A DNA stretch of 40,260 nucleotides from Thiorhodococcus drewsii AZ1 (GTDB lineage: Bacteria > Pseudomonadota > Gammaproteobacteria > Chromatiales > Chromatiaceae): positions 1-40,260 of the forward strand of contig NZ_AFWT01000044.1 of assembly GCF_000224065.1 (NCBI RefSeq). The letters run 5' to 3'. Shown here in pieces: positions 15,910-23,003 of the stretch (the stretch's first letter is position 1; the number at the start of each line of letters is the position of its first letter). The notes below the pieces were generated by a model. It was given only the letters and a program-made list of their open reading frames with translations. It had not been told where the DNA came from and did not search any database. Position numbers and translations under genes: made by a program.

Positions 15910-17556
15910 TCAAACGCCTGACGCTGGCACGGCATCGCTTTGCAGATAGTCTTCGTAGTTGCCGCTGAAGTTGACCACGCCTTGGGGCGTCAGCTCGATG
16001 ATTCGGGTCGCCAGCGAGGAGACGAACTCGCGGTCGTGGCTGACGAAGATCAGGGTGCCTGGGTAGTTCTCCAGCGCGGTGTTGAGCGACTCGATCGATT
16101 CCATGTCCAGGTGGTTGGTGGGCTCGTCCATCAGCAGGATGTTGGGCTTCTGCAGCATCAGCTTGCCGAACAGCATGCGGCCCTGCTCACCACCGGAGAT
16201 GACGTTCACCGGTTTCTTGATCTCGTCCTGGGAGAACAGCAGGCGCCCCAGCGTTCCTCGGATGACCTGCTCGTCGTCGCCGGGCTGTTTCCATTGATCC
16301 ATCCAGTCGTAGAGCGTGGTGCTCTCCGTGAAATCGTCCGCATGGTCCTGGGCGAAATAGCCCAGCTGGCCGTTCTCGGACCATTTGACCGTGCCGTCGT
16401 CGGGTGCCAGATCACCGGCCAGGCAGCGCAGCAGTGTAGTCTTGCCGATGCCGTTGGGGCCGATGATGGCGACGCGCTCGCCGACCTCGACGGTGAGATC
16501 GAGACCGCTGAACAGCGGTGTGCCGTCATACCCTTTGGCCAGGCCCGTGACCTCCAGCGCCAGACGATAGAGTTTTTTGTCCTGACCGAAGCGGATGAAG
16601 GGATTGACGCGGCTGGAGGGCTTGATGTCCTCCAGCACGATCTTTTCCATCTGACGCTTGCGGGACGTGGCCTGCTTGGACTTGGAGGCGTTGGCCGAGA
16701 AGCGACTAACGAAGGTCTGCAGTTCGGCGATTTGGGCCTTTTTCTTGGCGTTGTCCGCCTGCAGGCGCATGCGTGCCTGGCTGGAGGCGGTCATGTACTC
16801 ATCGTAGTTGCCGGGGTAGACACGCAGCTCGCCATAGTCCAGGTCGGCCATGTGGGTACAGACGCTGTTCAGGAAGTGCCGATCGTGCGAGATGATGATC
16901 ATGGTGCTGTTGCGTGCGATCAGCACCTCTTCCAGCCACTGAATGGTATGGATGTCCAGATTGTTGGTGGGCTCGTCGAGCAACAGGATGTCCGGGTCGG
17001 CAAACAGGGCCTGGGCGAGCAGTACGCGCAGCTTCCAGCCCGGCGCGACCGCGCTCATGGGCCCTTCGTGCTGCTCCAGCGGAATAGCCAGCCCCAGCAG
17101 CAGCTCGCTCGCGCGCGATTCGGCGGTGTAGCCATCCAGTTCGGCGAACTGAACCTCCAGGTGCGCGACCTCCATGCCGTCCTCTTCGCTCATCTCCGGC
17201 AGGGCGTAGATACGATCGCGTTCCTGCTTGACCCGCCACAGCTCGTCGTGTCCCATGATGACGGTATCCAGCACCGTGTAGTTCTCATAGGCGAACTGGT
17301 CTTGGCGCAGTTTGCCGAGCCGTTTGCCCGGATCGACCGAGACGTTTCCCGCGCTGGGCTCCAGATCGCCGCCCAGGATCTTCATCAGGGTCGATTTCCC
17401 AGAGCCGTTGGCACCGATCAGTCCGTAGCAATTGCCGCCGCCGAACTTGACGGAGACGTTCTCGAACAACGGCTTGCCGCCGAACTGCATGGTGAGATTG
17501 GCTGTAGAGATCAAAGTAGGGTTCCGCGAAAGGCTGAGGGAAGAATTGGCCGCCAT
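15910..17556 (-). CDS. ybiT: ABC-F family ATPase, YbiT-like
   Basis: A soluble protein of about 548 residues with two ABC ATPase domains and no membrane segments. Domain one has Walker [10 protein letters not shown] and Walker [12 protein letters not shown]; domain two has GPNGIGKTT, signature ISGGEQGR and [11 protein letters not shown]. The lysine/alanine-rich helical linker ([16 protein letters not shown], then [15 protein letters not shown]) is the P-site interaction motif of ABC-F proteins. These act on ribosomes to relieve stalled translation. Similarity to E. coli YbiT is strong throughout, including [11 protein letters not shown] and PEMSEEDG. YbiT would begin at the TTG codon at 17514; the ATG at 17556 adds 14 residues, and neither has a strong ribosome site. 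A terminator-like hairpin sits just upstream. Confidence 0.92.
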   Translation of the reverse strand: MAANSSLSLSRNPTLISTANLTMQFGGKPLFENVSVKFGGGNCYGLIGANGSGKSTLMKILGGDLEPSAGNVSVDPGKRLGKLRQDQFAYENYTVLDTVIMGHDELWRVKQERDRIYALPEMSEEDGMEVAHLEVQFAELDGYTAESRASELLLGLAIPLEQHEGPMSAVAPGWKLRVLLAQALFADPDILLLDEPTNNLDIHTIQWLEEVLIARNSTMIIISHDRHFLNSVCTHMADLDYGELRVYPGNYDEYMTASSQARMRLQADNAKKKAQIAELQTFVSRFSANASKSKQATSRKRQMEKIVLEDIKPSSRVNPFIRFGQDKKLYRLALEVTGLAKGYDGTPLFSGLDLTVEVGERVAIIGPNGIGKTTLLRCLAGDLAPDDGTVKWSENGQLGYFAQDHADDFTESTTLYDWMDQWKQPGDDEQVIRGTLGRLLFSQDEIKKPVNVISGGEQGRMLFGKLMLQKPNILLMDEPTNHLDMESIESLNTALENYPGTLIFVSHDREFVSSLATRIIELTPQGVVNFSGNYEDYLQSDAVPASGV

Positions 17557-17570
17557 GCGTTCGACGGACC

Positions 17571-17603
17571 AAAAATGCAAAAGCCCCGCACTGGTGCGAG
17601 GCT
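17571..17603 (-). terminator. Terminator-like hairpin in leader of ABC-F gene
   Basis: Read on the minus strand, AGCCTCGCAC and GTGCGGGGCT form a nine-pair stem with one mismatch, followed by TTTGCATTTTT. It ends 15 bases before the ATG of the ABC-F gene. No minus-strand gene lies upstream for it to end, so a leader attenuator is plausible. Confidence 0.55.
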
Positions 17604-17764
17604 CATTTAAGTTTGGGCAGTGTGCCGAATACCGAGTCACATAGCAATACGGGTCGGGCTGTTGCGACTGCATCGCCGACGCGTGCGGCAATCAACGGGG
17701 AGCGCATCAATCATGGGAAAACTCGCAGCGGCGTTGAAGCAATCACTCAGATTCCCGCAGGTCT

Positions 17765-18397
17765 TTGATCTGGCTGCTCTGGATCGCCTTCCCGATCTAC
17801 GGATTTTTTGCCAGCAATCATCTGTTGCCTCCAGACGACGGGTACGGCCTGCATGTGGTCACGGCATCGTTCACCGGGAATCTCTCTGCGGTGGAGCCGC
17901 TGGTGTTCATGGTCTTCAATCTCCTTGGCGTGATCCCCATGGCCTATGCCCTGCTGGTGCTCTTTGATGGCAAGGAACAACCGCTCCCTGCCTGGCCATT
18001 CGTGATCCTGTCCTTCTTTGCTGGTGCCTTTGGAATCCTCTTTTACGTGGCGCTGCGCCGCTGGGGCCACGACGTCGAGGGGGCCAGATCCCAACTCCAG
18101 CAGCGCCTGGACTCGCGGGTCGGACCGGCGATCCTGCTGATCGTCGCGATCCTATTGGTGATCGTCGGCGCTGGTGGATCCGTCCAGACCTACCTGGAGC
18201 TGTGGCAGACCAAGCCGCTCGTCCATATCATGACCCTTGATCTGGTGATTCTGCTGCTTGTGCTCCCCTTCCTGGCGATCGACGACATGCGACGGCGAAA
18301 CGTCCAGGGTCGCGCCTGGAACATGCTTGTCGCGCTGCTCCCGATCTTTGGCGTGCTGATCTATCTCGTGGCTCGACCGAAACTGAGCGATGCGTGA
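17765..18397 (+). CDS. Multi-pass membrane protein, unknown; start uncertain
   Basis: About 210 residues with six likely membrane helices, around residues 3-18, 43-65, 78-95, 120-140, 152-172 and 186-204. I do not recognise a family. The frame has only a TTG start at 17765 and a stop codon at 17735, and the TTG begins directly in a hydrophobic segment (LIWLLWIAFPIYGFF). An ATG at 17713 with GGGGAG nine bases upstream opens the neighbouring frame (MGKLAAALKQSLRFPQ), which loses hydrophobic character after base 17765. The gene may therefore really start at 17713 with a frameshift or a sequencing error in between. A long hairpin covers its 3' end. Confidence 0.7.
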   Translation: MIWLLWIAFPIYGFFASNHLLPPDDGYGLHVVTASFTGNLSAVEPLVFMVFNLLGVIPMAYALLVLFDGKEQPLPAWPFVILSFFAGAFGILFYVALRRWGHDVEGARSQLQQRLDSRVGPAILLIVAILLVIVGAGGSVQTYLELWQTKPLVHIMTLDLVILLLVLPFLAIDDMRRRNVQGRAWNMLVALLPIFGVLIYLVARPKLSDA

Positions 18398-18432
18398 AGC
18401 CCGGAACAACGGCCTTCGGGCTCACGCATCGC
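18387..18432. terminator. Long hairpin between convergent genes
   Basis: GCGATGCGTGAAGCCCG pairs with CGGGCTCACGCATCGC, giving a 16-bp stem with one bulged A and a loop of about 13 bases. The left arm includes the last codons and stop of the membrane protein gene; the minus-strand SOUL gene ends 42 bases further on. It is likely a bidirectional terminator. Confidence 0.65.
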
Positions 18433-18473
18433 GGTTGGTGATCTGAGCGCGCTTCAGCGCACAGGATCCAGGC

Positions 18474-19112
18474 TCAGTCCTGAGCCAACTCGATCATGAC
18501 CTCGTTGCGGCGCAGAAATCCGGGCGTGAAGGGATCGTTGTAATAGGCGTAGACCGGTTCACCGACCGATTGCAGACCGCGTGCCGCGATCCAATCGCGC
18601 AGCGCCCGCTCCTGCTCCCCGATCAGCGTATCGGTGGTCCTGCCGCTGAAGCGCACCACGGCCGTGCGCCGCGCCGGGATCTGCTCCAGCCGGACGTCGC
18701 CACGCGCGGGCGCCGGCAGCGAGGCGAGATCGTAACGCGCAGGCATGATGAAGCGAACCGACCACTCGCCGGGTTCGGTCGACGATTGGGTCACCGGCGC
18801 CGTCATCGCGATCCGCTCGGCCGGCTGCTGTGTGACCGGAGCGGTCATGGCCACCCGGTCGCCCTCGCGCTCCTTGGCGAAGATGTAGCCCGCGAGCGGC
18901 GAGAAGCCGGCACTGAGCGCCGTTTGGCGATCACCCTTGCGTGTCACCTCGGCGACCACCAGTGGCGGATAGTCGCGAATCTCGAACGGCTCGTCGCGTT
19001 CCACGACGCGATACTCGGGCGTCTCGACGTTCTGCACGACGAACACGAACACCGCCATGGCGGTGATGGCGAGCAGCACCAGGGCCGCGACCAGGATGAT
19101 CAGGATCTTCAT
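18474..19112 (-). CDS. SOUL-family heme-binding protein
   Basis: A 212-residue protein with an N-terminal membrane anchor (residues 3-27, LIILVAALVLLAITAMAV) and a SOUL/HBP domain (PF04832). Family features are EYRVVERDEPFEIRDYPP near the start of the domain, FSPLAGYIFAKE, two copies of the phrase IAMTAPVTQ, FIMPARYDLASLP, and a C-terminal YNDPFTPGFLRRNEVMIEL. Eukaryotic members bind heme or tetrapyrroles; bacterial ones are uncharacterised but are thought to bind tetrapyrroles, which would suit a phototroph. The domain should face the periplasm. The ATG at 19112 is followed at once by the anchor. Upstream is a 230-base gap with an AT-rich patch shared with the divergent transporter gene. Confidence 0.9.
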   Translation of the reverse strand: MKILIILVAALVLLAITAMAVFVFVVQNVETPEYRVVERDEPFEIRDYPPLVVAEVTRKGDRQTALSAGFSPLAGYIFAKEREGDRVAMTAPVTQQPAERIAMTAPVTQSSTEPGEWSVRFIMPARYDLASLPAPARGDVRLEQIPARRTAVVRFSGRTTDTLIGEQERALRDWIAARGLQSVGEPVYAYYNDPFTPGFLRRNEVMIELAQD

Positions 19113-19343
19113 AGCGATAACTCACAAGGCGCTTGATTCGGTTTCAGACAGCTCACGGAGAGCGACGCATTTCGAGCACAACATAAGGACATTATTTATT
19201 ATTAAAACAACCGTTTAATTTTATGCTCGCCGTCGTTGACGGTCCCCTCTGAACCGTCCTTCGGCGCCGAACCCCTTCTATGCCATGATGGAAGGCATCG
19301 TTCCGATTGCGGCGCCAGCGGGGCTATCAGAGGGGTTCGAGCG

Positions 19344-20270
19344 ATGACGAAAACAGACCGGAGACCGCTGAGGATCGTCACCGGCCATCAGAGCGGATGG
19401 CGGACGACGATCCTCACAGCCGCAGCCTTGGTCGCCTTTGCCGCAAACGTGCTCTTGTGCCGCCTGGCAATCGCCGACGGGCAGATCGATCCAGCCAGCT
19501 ATACCAGTCTGCGTCTCGCGTCCGGCGCGCTCACGCTCTGGGCGATCCTGGCCTTTTCGGGGCGCGCGAGCCTCAAGAAGACGCGCGACGGCTGGGTCTC
19601 GGCCATTGTGCTTTGCCTCTATGCCGTCCCCTACTCATTTGCCTATGTGAGCCTCGACGCGGGAACGGGCGCCCTGATCCTCTTCTGCGCCGTGCAGATC
19701 ACCATGCTGGTGGCGGGCTACAGCGAAGGGCATCGCCTGCGCATCCAGGAGTGGCTCGGTTTGCTCGCGGCTTTCGGCGGGCTCGTGTACCTCGTTTTCC
19801 CAGGCATCAGCGCACCGGCACCACTGGGCTCACTGCTCATGGCCGTGGCTGGGATCGCTTGGGGAATCTACTCGCTGCGCGGTCGAGGCGCGGGTGACCC
19901 AGTCGCCGTTACTGCCGCAACCTTCGTCCGCGCCCTGCCCTTCGCCCTGATCGTCAGTCTCCTGACGCTGAGTCACCTGCACATGAGCGCGCGTGGCGCC
20001 TGGATCGCGGTGGCCTCTGGGAGTCTCGCTTCGGGAATTGGCTACATCATCTGGTACGCGGCACTCAAGGGGCTGACCACCACACGGGCTTCGATCGTCC
20101 AGCTTGCGGCTCCCGTACTCTCCGCTATCGGAGGAATTGTCTTCCTGTCAGAGGATTTTACCGCTCGCCTAGCCATCGCCGGCTCACTCATTCTTGGCGG
20201 GATCGCGACGGCGATTCTCGGGCACGACGACACCGCGAGCGGACCGAGAAGCGACGCTCGTTCCGCATAA
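19344..20270 (+). CDS. EamA/DMT-family transporter
   Basis: A 308-residue inner-membrane protein of the drug/metabolite transporter superfamily. About ten hydrophobic helices are visible in two repeats of five. Typical family features are FAANVLLCRLAI in helix one, SLRLASGALTLWAI in helix two, VPYSFAYVSLDAGTGALILF across helices three and four, and in the second half ASGIGYIIWYAALKGLTTTRAS followed by QLAAPVLSAIGGIVFLSED. Such proteins export amino acids or small metabolites; the substrate cannot be read from sequence. The ATG at 19344 has AGGGG eight bases upstream; the frame is open further upstream without similarity. It is divergent from the SOUL gene. Confidence 0.88.
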   Translation: MTKTDRRPLRIVTGHQSGWRTTILTAAALVAFAANVLLCRLAIADGQIDPASYTSLRLASGALTLWAILAFSGRASLKKTRDGWVSAIVLCLYAVPYSFAYVSLDAGTGALILFCAVQITMLVAGYSEGHRLRIQEWLGLLAAFGGLVYLVFPGISAPAPLGSLLMAVAGIAWGIYSLRGRGAGDPVAVTAATFVRALPFALIVSLLTLSHLHMSARGAWIAVASGSLASGIGYIIWYAALKGLTTTRASIVQLAAPVLSAIGGIVFLSEDFTARLAIAGSLILGGIATAILGHDDTASGPRSDARSA

Positions 20271-20456
20271 GGCGCGCTGAGGGCGCGGCCCGTCCCCTCA
20301 ACCGGGGCCATCGACGCACATCAATGCACGCACCGGTGAATCCGAATTTCACACCAAATAACTCGGAATCTATTCTCTTCCCGAGCCCAGGGCGCAGGCG
20401 ACCCAAGCAGTCGGGCTGGCTTCATCGTCCGTCACACCATCACCGGAGACGAAACC

Positions 20457-20774
20457 ATGTACGACCGAATTCAAGCGAGCGAGGGCACCGAGACGACAGA
20501 CGCCTTCCCGGAAGACGCAGCCATCCTGGACCGCCTGTCGCACTGCATCCAGAAGGGCTGCTTCGTCTGCATCGAGCATGCGAGCAGCGTCCAGCCGCGC
20601 CTCACCTTTTGGGAGCGCTGGGGAAAGACGCGCTACTTCAACGGTGACATCAGCGGCCTCTACGCCTCCATCGAGGCGTGCAAACATCTTCACGCCGACC
20701 ATCACATTCGACTGAACGTGGAAAACATCACCTGGCGCAGCCGTCTCTCTCTGGTCGTCCACCGGCCGCATTGA
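20457..20774 (+). CDS. RuBisCO small-subunit-like protein (divergent, stand-alone)
   Basis: A 105-residue protein that aligns along its length with the CbbS encoded at 22615. Its KGCFVCIEHAS corresponds to [25 protein letters not shown] to [29 protein letters not shown] to [15 protein letters not shown], and LSLVVHRP to HAFLVYRA. The shared IEH, W..W, IE.C and DHH.RL positions make homology to RbcS (PF00101) convincing, but the conserved WPMWK..FFG core is altered and the N-terminal segment differs. It lies 364 bases before cbbL, with a GGAG about 13 bases before its ATG. It may bind CbbL or carboxysome components as a linker, assembly factor or regulator. The homology is read from sequence; the role is a guess. 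Confidence 0.75.
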   Translation: MYDRIQASEGTETTDAFPEDAAILDRLSHCIQKGCFVCIEHASSVQPRLTFWERWGKTRYFNGDISGLYASIEACKHLHADHHIRLNVENITWRSRLSLVVHRPH

Positions 20775-21138
20775 CCCCACCCGCGCGTCCAGTCTGATCG
20801 AACCGTCCCGGGGCAGTTGGCTGAGAAGGCGGGACACCGAATCCTGCCCCTGACTGAAAAGAACGCAGCACAACCGCGCGACAGCTTCAGAACCTCGCTC
20901 CACCGGCGTCCCCCACTCCCCCGCCCCTGCGTCCTCTAGCGCCAGCGGCAAAAGCAAATCATCACCGTCTCTTATCGCCGAACCTCAACGGCGCGGCGCG
21001 CTTCCGTTCGAGAATCCCAAGACGGCAATCCATCGACAGAAATCGATCTTTTGCATTCTTTATATCGATTGGAATTCGAAATCACTCACATCTAGATTTA
21101 TCAACCATCCAGGTCGCACCCATAGAACGGAGCAAATG
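20775..21138 (+). promoter_or_regulatory. cbbL upstream region, no gene
   Basis: About 360 bases without a gene. The last 100 bases are sharply more AT-rich than the surroundings. ATCGA motifs occur at 21032, 21042 and 21064, phased by about one and two helical turns, next to the near-palindrome TTGGAATTCGAA (21069-21080). A possible promoter is TTGGAA (21069-21074), an 18-base spacer and TAGATT (21093-21098). A LysR regulator of the CbbR type is encoded downstream and would be expected to act here; binding sites are inferred only. Confidence 0.5.
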
Positions 21139-22554
21139 ATGAGCATCAAGACCTACGACGCGGGCGTGAAAGACTACGCACTCACCTACTGGACGCCCGA
21201 CTATGTGCCCTTGGACTCAGACCTGCTGGCCTGCTTCAAGGTGACGCCCCAGGCAGACGTTCCTCGGGAAGAGGCAGCGGCAGCGGTTGCGGCGGAATCC
21301 TCCACCGGGACCTGGACGACGGTCTGGTCCGATTTGCTCACCGATCTCGACTACTACAAGGGACGCGCCTATCGCATCGAGGACGTGCCGGGCGACCGCG
21401 AGAGCTTCTACGCCTTCGTCGCCTACCCTATCGATCTGTTCGAGGAAGGCTCGATCGTCAACGTGCTGACCTCATTGGTCGGCAATGTCTTCGGCTTCAA
21501 GGCGGTGCGGGCGCTGCGCCTGGAGGACATCCGCTTTCCGCTGCACTACGTCAAGACCTGCGGCGGCCCGCCCAACGGCATTCAGGTCGAGCGCGACCGC
21601 CTGGACAAATACGGCCGCCCCTTCCTCGGCGCCACCGTCAAGCCCAAGCTCGGGCTCTCGGCCAAGAACTATGGCCGCGCCGTCTACGAGATGCTGCGCG
21701 GCGGCCTGGACTTCACCAAGGACGACGAGAACGTCAACTCCCAGCCCTTCATGCGCTGGCAGAACCGCTTCGAATTCGTGATGGAGGCCGTGCGCAAGGC
21801 GCAGGAGGAGACCGGCGAGCGCAAAGGACACTACCTGAACGTCACCGCGCCGACCTGCGAGGAGATGTTCAAGCGCGCTGAGTTCGCCAAGGAGTTGGGC
21901 GCACCCATCATCATGCACGACTTCCTCACCGGCGGATTCACCGCCAACACCAGCCTCGCCAACTGGTGCCGCGACAACGGCATGCTGCTGCACATCCACC
22001 GCGCTATGCACGCCGTCATCGACCGCAACCCCAAGCACGGCATCCACTTCCGCGTCCTGGCCAAGTGTCTGCGCCTCTCCGGTGGCGACCATCTGCATAC
22101 CGGCACCGTGGTGGGCAAACTGGAAGGCGACCGTCAGTCGACATTGGGCTTCGTCGACGCCCTGCGCGAATCCTTCGTCCCAGAGGATCGCTCGCGTGGA
22201 CTCTTCTTCGATCAGGACTGGGGCGGCATGCCGGGCGTCATGGCGGTCGCATCGGGCGGTATCCATGTGTGGCACATCCCGGCATTGGTGAGCATCTTCG
22301 GCGACGACTCCGTACTCCAGTTCGGCGGCGGCACCCAAGGTCACCCCTGGGGCAACGCGGCCGGCGCGGCGGCCAATCGGGTCGCGACCGAGGCCTGCGT
22401 CAAGGCGCGCAACGAGGGTGTCGAGGTCGAGAAAAACGCCCGCGAGATCCTCACCGAGGCCGCACGTCACAGCCCCGAGCTGGCCTCCGCCATGGAGACC
22501 TGGAAGGAGATCAAGTTCGAGTTCGACGTGGTGGACAAGCTGGACGCGGCCTGA
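21139..22554 (+). CDS. cbbL: RuBisCO large subunit, form IA
   Basis: A 471-residue form I large subunit that carboxylates ribulose 1,5-bisphosphate in the Calvin cycle. Catalytic features are K168 in KPKLGLS, the carbamylated lysine K194 in [26 protein letters not shown], and the loop 6 lysine K327 in [11 protein letters not shown]. The N-terminus ([18 protein letters not shown]) and its place directly before cbbS and csoS2 mark the carboxysomal IA type. ATG codons lie at 21136 and 21139; GGAG at 21129-21132 is better spaced for 21139. It is the first gene of the cbb-cso operon, with an AT-rich regulatory region upstream. In the carboxysome it is tethered by the CsoS2 N-terminal repeats. Confidence 0.98.
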   Translation: MSIKTYDAGVKDYALTYWTPDYVPLDSDLLACFKVTPQADVPREEAAAAVAAESSTGTWTTVWSDLLTDLDYYKGRAYRIEDVPGDRESFYAFVAYPIDLFEEGSIVNVLTSLVGNVFGFKAVRALRLEDIRFPLHYVKTCGGPPNGIQVERDRLDKYGRPFLGATVKPKLGLSAKNYGRAVYEMLRGGLDFTKDDENVNSQPFMRWQNRFEFVMEAVRKAQEETGERKGHYLNVTAPTCEEMFKRAEFAKELGAPIIMHDFLTGGFTANTSLANWCRDNGMLLHIHRAMHAVIDRNPKHGIHFRVLAKCLRLSGGDHLHTGTVVGKLEGDRQSTLGFVDALRESFVPEDRSRGLFFDQDWGGMPGVMAVASGGIHVWHIPALVSIFGDDSVLQFGGGTQGHPWGNAAGAAANRVATEACVKARNEGVEVEKNAREILTEAARHSPELASAMETWKEIKFEFDVVDKLDAA

Positions 22555-22614
22555 GTCAGCGGACCCGGCAACCGACACCTAGAGCCCCATTCGACCTAAG
22601 AGGACATCGACGCC

Positions 22615-22956
22615 ATGAGCAACGCGAGCACCATGGGCGACCACGCCACCATCGGCCGCTACGAGACCTTCTCCTATCTGCCCCCACTGAGCCGCGACGA
22701 GGTGATGGAGCAGATTCTCTACATCCTCGACAACGGCTGGAACGCCTCGCTGGAGCATGAGCACCCGAGCCGCTCTTTCGAATACTACTGGCCGATGTGG
22801 AAGATGCCATTCTTCGGCGAGCAGGATCCCAACGTCATCCTCGCCGAAATCGAGTCCTGCCGGCGCAGCTACCCAGATCACCACGTTCGCCTGGTCGGCT
22901 ACGACACCTACGCCCAGAGCAAGGGGCACGCCTTCCTGGTGTATCGCGCGGCCTAG
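22615..22956 (+). CDS. cbbS: RuBisCO small subunit, form IA
   Basis: A 113-residue small subunit that caps the L8 core to give the L8S8 holoenzyme. Typical motifs are [14 protein letters not shown] near the N-terminus, [20 protein letters not shown] in the middle and [11 protein letters not shown] towards the C-terminus. It follows cbbL by 60 bases, with AGAGG about 12 bases before the ATG; a second in-frame ATG at 22633 would still leave the conserved domain intact. It precedes csoS2, as in other alpha-carboxysome operons. Together with CbbL it forms the binding surface for CsoS2. Confidence 0.98.
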   Translation: MSNASTMGDHATIGRYETFSYLPPLSRDEVMEQILYILDNGWNASLEHEHPSRSFEYYWPMWKMPFFGEQDPNVILAEIESCRRSYPDHHVRLVGYDTYAQSKGHAFLVYRAA

Positions 22957-23003
22957 TCATCAGGCCAGCCATTCAGACACGCAGAACGCAACGAGAGGCA
23001 CGC

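Noticed and set aside
15940-17610. A 556-codon plus-strand frame opposite the ABC-F gene.
   Set aside because: It is the antisense shadow of a gene with clear ATPase motifs; GC-rich codon bias keeps the opposite strand open.
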